From NCBI RefSeq assembly GCF_001649575.2, contig NC_051434.1, positions 16,506,691-16,570,690 of the forward strand: 64,000 bases of DNA. Direction: 5' to 3'. Positions 48,700 through 59,400 of this stretch are shown piece after piece. The notes beneath the pieces are model-generated. The model worked only from the letters and a program-made list of their open reading frames with translations, was not told where the DNA came from and searched no databases. The stretch comes from Kryptolebias marmoratus (taxonomy: Eukaryota; Chordata; Actinopteri; Cyprinodontiformes; Rivulidae). Positions within the stretch are counted from its first letter, which is position 1; each line of letters starts with the position of its first letter. Position numbers and translations under genes: made by a program.

Positions 48700-51600
48700 T
48701 ATTGTAAAAGTAAACCCCCCCAAAAAAGAGAAAGGTTAGAGTATGGCGGAAGTAGCTGCACTGACACCCTTCAAATTTTCTTCTATTTCTTTCCCTTATT
48801 TTTCTTATTCTTCAGATGATTTGTTTGTGCCCACACCTTCAAAACTAACTACAGCCTGCTCAACCTTGGATGTACTTTAATACTATCACAACACGCCAAC
48901 GTCCTCAATTAAATCAATCACATTTTCTGCATGATAGCATGCTAACGGTAGCATTTAGCTCAAAGCAAATGCTGCTTTTGACTCTTGTTAGTCCCCATTC
49001 AGATTTGGCTCATATAGTTTGACAAAATGGACACCTAAAACATTTGAATGTGATTTCAGGTTACATAATTAAGCGAACGGACCAACAGACTACTGAAATA
49101 GAGCTGCTGAGACGTCCACTCACTCCTCTGCTAAGGAGATTGACTCTAATAGCCGCTTGTCGTACTCCCACTCCTGCCTTTTTTTGTTGTTGTTCTAAAT
49201 CCACAAAACCCCACACACACCTAAACATAACACACAAGCATTCTGCTGAATTACTCTGTTTGGAGTTGCTGTAGCACTAAATTATGCTTTTTTCCCGTAT
49301 TAATAGATTGAAATGTGCATTTTATGGATGTTATATATTCATAAAAAATGCGTCAGCCCCGTCACATCATCCCTGATTCACCTACAGGAGTGAATCTGAC
49401 CAGATACGTTCAATAAATCCGTAAGCAGACGTTATGGCAGAATGATAAAAACATGCTTTGGCTTTGTTTCCTAATTGCCCATTAGATAGGAAAGCTGATG
49501 GAGCTTCCAGTGAACTGATGAACCGCAGCCTGGATGGAGGGAGGCAGTGATTGGGGACTAATAAGCCTCTTGTGGTTGGAAGCTTTTGGACATTTTCCTA
49601 AAGGTTTCTGCTCACAGGAGGAAGCAACAGAGTGCTTCAGCCTGTTGTTACTGATTTGTTTGTTTTTTTCAAGCAAAATTTGGGCTCACAGGCACAGCAG
49701 ATGTTAATTATCATCATCAACCTTTGTTAAATTTAAATAAACTGAGTTTTCCTGCACACTGAACACACTGCTCACAGTCATTTATTAATACGAATTGTAT
49801 AGAAACAGTTATGTAGTTGTTTTTGTCCTTGAGGAAATGCTTATTGGTTGCTGACTCGATGCAAAAGGTTGTCCTCTGTGGTTGATGTTTATTATTTCTC
49901 ACGTTGCAAAATCATGACTAACTCCAACCTGAGGTAACTGCGACGACAAATAGAGGTCCAGTTACGACATCAGTATGACCCTCCTCCAGCAGATGGAGCT
50001 CACAAATAACTCAAAACATAACAAGGACGGGAAAAATATATTCCAAAATATATTCTCTGTCCACATCTGAGCAGCCATAAATCCGGTTACAGCAGTCATG
50101 AATTCAAACCCGTTCACCATCTGTAGCTCGGTGCCGTAATGGGATATGTTTATTGAACCTCTGGTGACCAAAGGGTGAAGCTTAGGTGAGCAATAACCAA
50201 AAGAAATGTCACTGCTGCAGGCAGGGGGTCTAATTGGAGGAAATAACATAGTTTCAAATTGTTTTATGCTGGATTGTTGTCGTCTTCATGACATTTCTGA
50301 CAATTTTATTTAACCCAAGATGATCTTAGACACTTGAGTGTGTGCGTTGTCTAGCCTCTCAGCTTTAGCCTAATTTCATCAGAAGTTGTGAAACAAAGCT
50401 GATGTGACGGTGTGGAATGGAGGGCCCTAATGCAGACAAGACTTCATGTAGCTGGTGCGAATTTAAAACAAAAACCAGATCCGTCAGATTGTATGGCGTG
50501 GGGTTCTGTGGAAAGGTTATGGACAAATAATATCTCACCTGTTGTGTTGTTGTGTGGCTCTTTGAACGACCTCAGTTTGGAGAAATAGACCGAACTGACA
50601 AGCTAACATATAAGCTAATGTGTGTTGTTTTTAAGGCAAAGTTATTTTCGGTGAAGACCTCTGCCCTTTTCTTTATACTCTGTGCTCTCTGGCTGGTGTC
50701 AAGGCTGATATGGGGCTAATAAAAACTATTTGACAAAACATCTCTTTAAAAATGACCAGACTAACCCTTTAACAGTTACCTGTTATTTGGGGGTCTGCAC
50801 AGTTTTGTAATGTGACTCCTGTTTCTGAGGCACCAGCACTGAAACTTGCGTCTTTCTGACGTCAGTCACATCAATCACATTTACAGATAAACATATTTTC
50901 AGGTATTGGCAGACGTTCTGGCTCAGATTAAGAGGTTTCTGGGACAACGTGACACCGACTTCTGCTCTACTGTATCAAGCATCATCAAGAGCCACTCTTC
51001 CTCCGGGGAAATTCATAATAGCACGCTTGTCATTTAAATCTAGTGACATTTCAATGGCCTTTTTGCAATTATTCGAGCCTCGACAAAACAATAAACATTA
51101 AGACGCTGAGCTGTGTTTTTATTAGATGTAAATCAACTATTTTTTTGTGCTTCTTTCTTTACAACTCATGCTGCTGATAGATTAATCTATCACTTTAACT
51201 TGGACCTCATTTCTATCTCTGAAGCTCGTCTGTTTTAGGTGTTTGTAAAAAAAAAAAAGGCTCTTGATTTATCTGACTTCAAAGAAAGAAATTTTGGAGA
51301 CTGACAAAATGATGAACAGAATGTTCAGCCAGATTCAAAAGGAGTTTGGACCATCTGCCCATTGCTGGATCTTCATTACAGCTCATGTTCCTTTCATGAA
51401 TCTGTGCTTTTACCCATTTGCAACAAAACTAAAGCACTTTTTTATGTCTTAAGAACTTGAGTCATTTTATATAAATGCTGAAGGATTCTTACATCTTTGC
51501 CTTCATGACCTTTTTTTTATTTTTATTTTTATCTTTGCAGGAATCCTCGTACACAGTGGAGACGTTTACCAGCAGTTTCACCGTAGCCTTTTAAACCTTC

Positions 51601-52050
51601 AGCGAGCCCTTGACTCTCAAGTCTTTCTTCTTTTTAGATCTTTAAACAGAAAGAGTGGGTCGATTCCCATGGATCGCTATTAATCTCAAGCCTCTGTAAA
51701 AATCCTGCTTCAAGTGTGTTCGCTCTCCAATCCAATGGCTTTAATGGCCAACACACACAAAAACATGGCGAAGCCTCTCTTTCCCCCCCTCTGGGGAACC
51801 TAAAATCACCTCTGAATAATTCACCCTGCCTGCTCTGTGCATCGATCCTGCTCTCCACCATCTCACTCACACAGACACATCTTTCATTTAACACACATTA
51901 CATATCTGCACCGCTTTGAATTCTTGCTTTTTTCATCACTAATACTGACTAAAGGGTGAAGTTTGTAACCATAATCACTGCTTGCTTTGATCAATGCTGC
52001 TGTCTCTTAGACCACTGTAGCAAAAAAAATATACACATTAATTATGTAAA
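48700..52050. other. trak1-cck intergenic region, part 1
   Basis: No exon recognised. A diverged relative of the GGGATAGTTCAGA MITE lies near 50515-50790 (ATCTCACCTGTTGTGTTG, GCTCTTTGAACGACC). Stretches at about 49270-49660 and 50860-51110 look unique, are not low-complexity, and carry homeodomain-like AT cores such as CCTAATTGCCCATTAG (49470); they could be conserved non-coding elements, which I cannot test here. Confidence 0.4.
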
Positions 52051-52057
52051 GTGTCTT

Positions 52058-53062
52058 AAAGGGATCGTTCAGATGTGGAAACAATTAATATCCCAGAGTA
52101 GCTTTTTAAACAAGTAGTATATTACCTGTTGTAGATAACTCTTTGAATGAACTCAGTTTAAATAATTAGTTTAGTTTTGATTTGATTGATGAGCTGAGAA
52201 TAAGTCCAAGTGAGGCCAAAACTAAAATAGTGACGTTTTTAAGATAGGTGAGGAAAGAGGCGTTGGTGGAGAGTGGGCAGACAGGTGAGTTTTCGGGTCA
52301 GCATTTTTACTCTTTCCAGGAATTAATCAGTGTTGTGTGTCCATCAGAACTGCAGCAGTCTAAGAGATCATGAGGCAAGCAATCCAACTAGAAGGAGGTA
52401 AAACTGGACCGGAGCAAAGGATCCTGGGTAAGAAACACAATCTGAAGGAATGCTTAGAAAAAACAAACTGAGTGGACACAAAAACCCAAGGATGCAGACT
52501 GGACTCGAGGTTTCAGTGAAAGAAAAAGTTTAATAACAATATTTTTTTAAAAGCTGATGTAGCAGCAGGTTAGTACACAAAGTAAGGAAACCACTAGGAC
52601 TACGGAGGAATCAGCCAGTGAAACAAACAGTATGATAGACTGATGAGACAGAGAAAACCAGAGTATAAGCCGACTGGGAGTGGTGAGATAAGAAATTACA
52701 GAGAGTAATGAATACAAGGAACAGGTGTAAGTGATAAACTGAGGGCAAAAATGAGGGAGAAAATGGCCAATGGCATGGGGAGACACTGAAAAACAACTGA
52801 ATATACAATCACAAAAAGAACCTAAACCGGAGGAAATCAATAATAACAAGAAAAACAAAACAACCACAAACAACAACCATAAAATAACCACGAATCAAAA
52901 CAGAACTGTTTTGAAATTTCTGAGACCGGAGGGTTGGAATCCCCTTTACCTATTTCTACAAACCAATATAATTTAAAGAGCTATCTCCAACAGGTAAGAT
53001 ATTAACTGTTAATAACCCATCCGCAGAGTTCCACCTAAAAAAAAACTTGAACTACCACTTTA
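52058..53062. mobile_element. GGGATAGTTCAGA-type MITE copy with internal A-rich insert
   Basis: AAAGGGATCGTTCAGA and TTACCTGTTGTAGATAACTC at the left match 42776-43302. GAGCTATCTCCAACAGGTAAGATATTAA at the right (about 52977) is the same motif inverted, so the two halves are in mirror order. The intervening 52450-52920 segment is A-rich and resembles 61940-62290. Confidence 0.45.
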
Positions 53063-53771
53063 TAGTAACGTCTCTTTTTGACTACATCTTCCCAAACAGG
53101 AGAGATAAACGAGACTTTCACTGGAACCCAAAGCATTTATCAAGGTTTGGTTTGGAGCCTGTTTTAATTCAGCTGATTTCAGGTCCTGCAGACCTCAGCT
53201 GTTGTGACACATGATGATCTTTTGGGTTTTTTTGCAGATATTTTGGAACATTACTCAGGCAGCAGAATCGTCCACCCACTTTTATCTTCTTTGTGTAGCT
53301 GCAGACTGACCCTATGTTTCCGAATCAGATGCATCTCTTAGTTTTCTCGTTGGCTACGATTCAGGGTGTTTTTTTTTTCTTCTTTTCTCATGTGATGAAT
53401 TTTGCTTCGGTCATTTTAAATCAGGCAAAAAACAGCTTTTAACACAGGTCGTTATATCTCAGCTTGTTTTGCTGTTTCAGGGTTCAAACCTTACGTCTTT
53501 TCATGGTGTCCTTCTTCTGTTGTTGATGTTTTTTTCCCAAAATGAAGAGGACACACACACTGAACACATGAAGAGGTGTATGTATGTATCATCTTTTTTA
53601 CTTTTGTGTAATCTCCTAAGCTTGTAACATTTTCTTTATATAGGTGCCTTTGTTGCAGTTATTTAAATGTTGTTGTTTTAATTGGATTTACAATGAGATT
53701 TTATCCAACAAACTGCATTTGTAGATATTGTGCGAGATGATAAAATGCACCAAGCAGCATTAATTTCATTT
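53063..53771. other. Intergenic, nothing recognised
   Basis: AT-rich sequence between two mobile elements, with no exon or repeat I can identify. Confidence 0.4.
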
Positions 53772-54690
53772 ATAGTTGAGGTCAGACGTTTCCGTCCACT
53801 CATCACAGGCATGAATGTCATGTTAATTTAAGATTTTAATCATTTATTTGAATCATTCCTTTCCAGAAAGATTTATCACACAACATACAGCTGGCAGGCT
53901 CAAATATATTAACAATAACTTAAATCTTTTAAGAAGTGAAGTTTCTAAAATGTCTAATTTCTCATTGGTGGTTCGAAGACCATCCATTCAAACAACTGTA
54001 TGTAAGTACAAGTTATTTGGGCGTCACCACTTTGTCAAGGTCTGAAAGGAGACCAGAACCACCCAGGGACCACCATGACTCGAGCCTGACATGAACACGC
54101 CACCGCCTAAAATCTGCAGCTGCAGCTCACGGACCAAACGCCTTCTGAAGAAAAGTTTGATTGTCAGACGAGACAAAGACTGAGCTATCTAACCACAATG
54201 GCAAGGAATATGTTTGGAGATATGAAGGTGAACCTTTCAAACCTAAGAACCCTGCACCAACTGCCAGGCATGGTGGTGGTAGCATCATGCTATGGTGTTG
54301 GTGCATTGCACAAGGTGGATGAAATAATAAATGAGGAGGACTACCTCCACATTCTTCCAACACAGCAGGGTCCAAACACACATCAGAACTGGTTTCTGAT
54401 TGGTTAAAACAAAATAACATAAGTTTATAAAATGGCCTTCCTAAAACCTCGACCTCAGCCCTGTTGAATATATGTGGATGATGCTTAAAGGCTAAGTTTG
54501 TGTCATGAAACTTTGTTAATTCTGCCAAAAAGAGTGATCAAATATCAGCCAGAAGCAAAAAGGTTGTTAATAGATACAAAAAGTCTGTGATCGAGGTGAA
54601 ACTTCCTAAAAAAACACTAAACCAACCATTAGTGCGGGTTTATTTATATTTATGTGCTTCCATATAATTTTGACCCTGTGTGGATTAAAT
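53772..54690 (+). mobile_element. Decayed Tc1/mariner element
   Basis: Left end TATAGTTGAGGTCAGACGTTT is a Tc1-like terminal repeat. Downstream are remnants of transposase coding: the GTTTGGAGATATG region, CATGGTGGTGGTAGCATCATG for the HGGGSIM motif, and CACAAGGTGGATGAAATAAT. Multiple frameshifts. ATAATTTTGACCCTGTGTGG near 54665 is a 3' UTR signature, but a clean right terminal repeat is missing. Confidence 0.75.
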
Positions 54691-55202
54691 AAAATCCCTC
54701 TTCAAATTATTCAAAACACTTTGTTACCCTCTATGTTTTTTTTCTACAACAGGAATAAATCCACTTCTATCACTGCTTCTTTTAACATTCTTCTTTTTTT
54801 TTCCTCCATTTAATTCATCACAAAACGTCAGACAAATAACCTCAGCTTCAAACGTCAAACTGCATGCCTGCCACGCAAACGGAACTGTAAATGAGGACGA
54901 TTTTAAAAAGAAATCTTCATCTCCACCGTTCTGCACTTAAGGATGAAGACGAGCTGCATTCACTGAAACGCTTCAGTGACGTTTTGGATTTGAACTGAGG
55001 CGTTCGCAGAGCGGTTCACAGAGCCTGATGGTGACCTCTGAACGGGATCCGTAACAGGGCTTTTCTAAAGGAGCCGTTCTTTTTTTTAAGTTTTATGTTT
55101 TCTTCGGCTTCTGCACTCTGAACTGAGCAGCGCGCGTTGTGTTTTGTCACAGTTTAAGCTGTGCGCATTAAAACCAACATGAACGACCTGTTGTTTCAAA
55201 TC

Positions 55203-55208
55203 TTTATT
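55203..55208 (-). terminator. cck: cck polyadenylation signal
   Basis: AATAAA on the reverse strand, about 250 bases after the cck stop codon, giving a 3' UTR of ordinary length for this gene. Confidence 0.6.
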
Positions 55209-55456
55209 TAGTCCAGGTAGTCTCAACAGACCAAAATCTTTTCACCCCAAATCATAAAGAAACCAGATAAACGAATGAGAAACATACAGTGGGAGAGTCT
55301 GTGTAAAATTTGGCATACAATATGAATATTGCATTATTACAGTTTTACAAACAAATGTACAACAAATACATCATAAATAGACTCTTATTGTGAGCTTGCG
55401 TGGGTTCATTTTTCCTCTGCTTTTTTTTTTTCCTGTGAGGAGAAGCGAAGGCCTCC

Positions 55457-57695
55457 TTACGAGGAGTACTCGTACTCTTCGGCACTGCGCCGGCCAAAAT
55501 CCATCCACCCCAAGTAGTCCCTGTCTGCTATCCGATGGCTGCTGCTCAGTCCGCCGCTTCTGGTGTTGGCCATCGAGTTTCTACGCACAGATCCTGGATG
55601 GATGAGGAGGAGGAGGAGAAAAAAACAGAGCATGGGTGAAATTTGTATTCCTCTGAGTGCAGAGAACTTCACAGGCTCGTGATCCTGCTTTTAGTTTCTT
55701 TAGATGCTCTGCTTGTGACGGGAAAACTTTTAATTCTTGGAGAAAGTTTGACACATCTAAGAGACTCCTAGTGACATAATTGGGCAGAATGTGAAGGTTT
55801 CACAATGAGACGGGCTTTAATGTTCTTCGCACAGGCCACTGTGGCTTTAAAATGTACTTTTAACTAACTGGATGCTTTTAAGATGAAGGATTTCATGCCT
55901 TTCCGAACTTTTTGTGGGGGTTTGTAAACAGCCTTACAGCTTTCCACAGTTTGGTTTTTGTGCCTTTCGAAGGATTTCGGTGCTTTGACAGCTGAGGATG
56001 TTTGCTTTCTGAGTCTGGGTTTTTACATGTTCTCTCTTTTAGATCTGCTCTGCTGTGAGGATTTTAATTGTTTTTTTTATTTGTTGTTGTCCCCCCCCCC
56101 ACACACACACACACACAATTCTCCTTTGTGCTCATTCACGCCTTGTGGCCAGAAGAAAGGGAAACGTTTTTGCTTGCGTTTTGTGCACAAATTTGTGCCT
56201 CTGTTTCCTCTCAGTAATTATGGCATACCCCTTTGCACATCTTATCCAACATCCCCAACTCTGATCTCTGAGTCCCTGTTTGTTATTTATTTATTTTAAC
56301 TCCAAGCTAAGCCGGGCAGAGATGCTTTCTGGTTGATAATCAATTGCACAGAGATGCACTTTTCACTCCGCCCACATCCTCCCACGCAACACAAACACAC
56401 ACACACACACACACATTTTCATTCCCTGGCGCGCCGAGGAGATTGGCCGCAGAAGGCTCGACAACGACACCTCCCACACCGAAACATGCAAGTGAACAGC
56501 GTGCACATGAGCACAGACGCCCACAAACACACAGTGAAACACGGGCCCCCCTCAGGTATTACAGTTCAATTTCTGTGCACATTTTTGGCGTTTTATAGAT
56601 CTCTGGGTCTGACTTTACAGTTTCAGATGATGTTTTGTCTTTTTTTTTTTGTCTTATAAAACCTGAAACCGGGTATTACGCAACAGGAACAGAGAAACTT
56701 CAGAGCTTAAAGCATGTCGGTGCGCTAGTTCAGTTACATCTTTGTTGTTTTTCTGTGTATTGATTAAAAGAAAGCAAAGCCAAGAACTGCTCGGCAAAGA
56801 TGCAACAAATGTTTCTGCCTGTTTCAGAATCAACAGTTCGACAAAGAGACATCACGAACGCAAGGACTCACTTTTAGTGTCTAAACTCTAAGGAGACATT
56901 TGAGGTGCTGATAGTGTGTGTGTGTGTGTGTGTGTGTGTGGGAGTGATCAGAGTTGATGAACATAAAAACATAAAAACAACAAGAAAACACTGACAATAA
57001 CAGAAGATCAAGTGAGTAGAAGTCAGATTTGGAATCGGATGGTTGAGGACTGAAGGACGTCCGGAAGGCTGCGCACATTAATACACGCTCTTTCAAACCA
57101 CAGAAGCTTTTCAGAGCCACTAATTCGTTTTACAAAGCTGCCTCTGCATTAATTCCAGTAATTAGCTGTGACCGATGGGAGGAGAGTGGCAGGAAACACG
57201 CACTTTTCTCTGAAAATCAACCAAAGTTGCAAATGCTGATTTTTTTTCCAGATGTCTTCACGTCCTCACAACACATCCCTCATGCAAAGACACAGACAAA
57301 TCTCTGTTCACACACCTTTTCTGGAGGAGATGAGTCTCGCGAGCAGCTCGCTGAGGTTTGCACGGGAGTCTGCGGTCTCTTCATTCAGAGGAAGAGCTTT
57401 CAGCTGGGGGTTCGAGCGGCTGTGTCGGAGGTGGGGCTCCCCCAAGCTGTGGGTGCCAGCCTCAAGGACAGCTGCTCAACACAAAAGACACAAAAGACCG
57501 GGCATCAATGGGGTGGGGAGAGAAAAAAACTTAGCGTGACTTCAAGAAATGTGCTCGCAGAAAGAGACCGGTACCTTCAGAGGGAGAGGAGATGGAGCGC
57601 TGGCCCTCGTCTAAGGGCTGAGAGGAGAAGGGGAGTCCCAAACAGCTTGAGCACAGGACCGCCAGCACAACACACACACACAGTCCTACAGTCAT
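55457..57695 (-). CDS. cck: Preprocholecystokinin
   Basis: Gut and brain peptide hormone controlling satiety, gall bladder and pancreatic secretion through CCK receptors. Three coding exons on the reverse strand: 57695-57575, 57471-57316, 55593-55457; 137 residues, normal for fish. The first coding exon begins exactly at the ATG after acceptor TGTTTCAG. A signal peptide [20 protein letters not shown] is followed by a propeptide with [15 protein letters not shown] (second exon). The last exon holds the hormone: Arg-Asp then DYLGWMDF, amidation Gly, RR cleavage site, and the acidic tail SAEEYEYSS with sulfatable Tyr. Leu replaces the Met of mammalian CCK-8 at position 3, as in many fish. Fish usually have two cck paralogs; which one this is cannot be told here. 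trak1 is its neighbour, as in human. Confidence 0.96.
56090..56118. repeat. C-run and (CA)n microsatellite
   Basis: A C10 run followed by ten or so CA units, in cck intron 3. A second (CA)n lies at 56394-56416. Confidence 0.9.
56915..56941. repeat. (GT)n microsatellite
   Basis: About 13 GT units in the 1.7-kb cck intron between the second and third coding exons. Confidence 0.9.
57095..57190. promoter_or_regulatory. cck: Homeodomain-like site cluster in cck intron
   Basis: CACTAATTCG, GCATTAATTCC and AGTAATTAGCTG occur within 60 bases, three TAAT-type cores with a palindromic TAATTA. This could be an intronic enhancer. Support is motif content only. Confidence 0.25.
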
Positions 57696-58260
57696 CTGAA
57701 ACAGGGGGGGGGGGCAGAGGGTCAATGAGAGGGAAGTCTGGACTTACAGTGAAAAAGACCTGACTGTAATCGTCCACAGCGAGACAGCTCAGACCATCTG
57801 CCAGACAACTACGCTGCCTTCAGATAACGATCTGGTCCGACTCCAGGGAAAGTGTGTGAATCAGTGCAGCATATTCAAGCCGCCGTCACATCCCAGCAGC
57901 TTCGGTTGGAGCGGGCAGCGGGGTCTGGACATCATGAGCAACAACGTCAACTCAACAAACAAAAACAAATCTCTGCTTCGGTTCGTTTTCAGACGACATC
58001 CCCAGAAATAAAACCTTTCAAATTAAAGCGACCCGGTCCTCCAGTTTTATCAAGCAAATCAAATTTATCATAAATTGAATAGGTAGAAAAAGGAGTCACT
58101 TTCTTCATATTTAAAGCACGTTTGGGTAATTTTGTCCTTTTGCTCAAATGTTACTTTTTCAGAAATCTGAGAATCACAGAGAAAAAAACATGCTGTAAAC
58201 ATTTTTAAAAAAACAAACTTAAATCTCAGCTCATAAATGACCAAATAAAGGTTTTCTTAC

Positions 58261-58315
58261 CATGAGAAAAGAGCTTCAGCGTGTTTAAGGAGTGTGTAAG
58301 AATGAGGAGAGCACT
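58261..58315 (-). other. cck: cck untranslated first exon
   Basis: On the reverse strand a strong donor CTCATG|GTAAGAAA ends the exon at 58261. The start is placed about 27-30 bases after the TATA box. Splicing to 57695 puts the ATG at the very start of exon 2, the arrangement known for CCK genes. Confidence 0.65.
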
Positions 58316-58341
58316 TGACTGATGAGTGGGAAGGATGCCCC

Positions 58342-58348
58342 TTTTATA
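58342..58348 (-). promoter_or_regulatory. cck: cck TATA box
   Basis: TATAAAA on the reverse strand inside AAGTATAAAAGGGGC, the correct distance upstream of the proposed first exon. Confidence 0.75.
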
Positions 58349-58535
58349 CTTGCCGCTCAGCTCCCCTCTGTGTGTGTGTGTGTTGTGCCTGTGCAAGTCG
58401 TGTACTCCATGTTTGTGAGTCTAAAGTGAGCGCAGTAGCTCCAGCCTCAGCGATACAGCAGCAGATTCTGGTTTTACTGTCTGTTTGCTTGTCATAAAAT
58501 TGAACTGTGCCTGTTTGTGATAAAATACCACTGAG

Positions 58536-58572
58536 TTTAGCTGTGTGTGTGTGTGTGTGNNNNNNNNNNNNN
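58536..58572. other. (GT)n microsatellite and assembly gap
   Basis: A GT run from 58542 leads into 13 N (58560-58572); the gap is probably an unresolved continuation of the repeat. Confidence 0.9.
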
Positions 58573-58779
58573 CAATGAATCATGTTTGTAAAATTGAATG
58601 ATTTTAATCAGACATGTGACTTCAAAGTGCTGTTAAAAGATTGAGGAATAGTAGATAAAGAACACTTTCATGTATTTATCTGTGTGTGTGTGTGTTTGGG
58701 GGGGTGGGCAGTGTAGTCACGCACACGTAGGTGTGTGAGGATCTGTATACACCCACATTACATGTGTGGGTGTATGTCA

Positions 58780-59000
58780 GCCTAAAAAAATGGGCTTTAG
58801 CAGGAGAAGAGGATCTTCTGCGACAGAGCTTGGAGTGAGACGTCTCCCACCCGGCTCTTTAATCACGCAGGATTAACCCGGCCCCGTCAATCCCACCGAC
58901 GGGCCAAATCAGTCGGCCTGAGTCAATAACTATTGATCAGCTGTTTCTGACTTCATGTTTTTATTAATGAGGCTGACAGACTGCTGAGGCATGTCAGGAT
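58780..59000. promoter_or_regulatory. cck: Motif-dense candidate cck upstream regulatory segment
   Basis: A GC-richer unique-looking block 0.45-0.65 kb upstream of the cck start. It holds AATCACGCAGGATTAA (two opposed GATTA/bicoid-type cores), TGAGTCA (AP-1), TCAATAACTATTGATCAGCTG split into opposed ATTGA cores and an E-box, and TTTTTATTAATGAGG. Density of sites and lack of repeat character suggest regulation; no direct evidence. Confidence 0.35.
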
Positions 59001-59154
59001 TACGATCTCGGATTCGGCTAAATCGAGCTGCTGCTGAGACAAGAAAATGTTGCGCCTGTTTCACTCAGGTTGACGTTTTCAGCAACACATTATGTGTTGT
59101 TTTCAGGGACATTAGTGAGGGATGTAGACCCAAAGCAGCGGCCCTTGAAGGAAT

Positions 59155-59400
59155 ACTGTATTGCCTGCTGATCTGGATGCCAAAGTCTTAACCAAAGATT
59201 TCACCTGATCTTTCACATGAAATTTAACATCAGTATCTGTAAAACTCACAGCAGTCTAGATATTTTTGTGGTTGCTTAGGTTAATTAGCTGTGGCAACCA
59301 TCTTGAATGAGGTTGACCCCAAAGTTCACTCAGTTGTAGATGTTCATCCAAGGATCACTTTGAGATTTTTACTAAAATCCGTCCACCTTGCTGCAATCCT
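59155..59400 (-). repeat. Single ~305-bp repeat monomer, reverse, diverged
   Basis: CAACCATCTTGAATGAGGTTGAC, CAGTTGTAGATGTTCATCC and ACTAAAATCCGTCCA are the reverse complement of monomer landmarks (CAAGATGGCTG, ACATCTACAACTG, GGATTTTAATGA). Confidence 0.7.

Noticed and set aside
54127..54528. 133-residue reverse-strand frame and a 69-residue forward frame
   Set aside because: Both are parts of the decayed Tc1 element.
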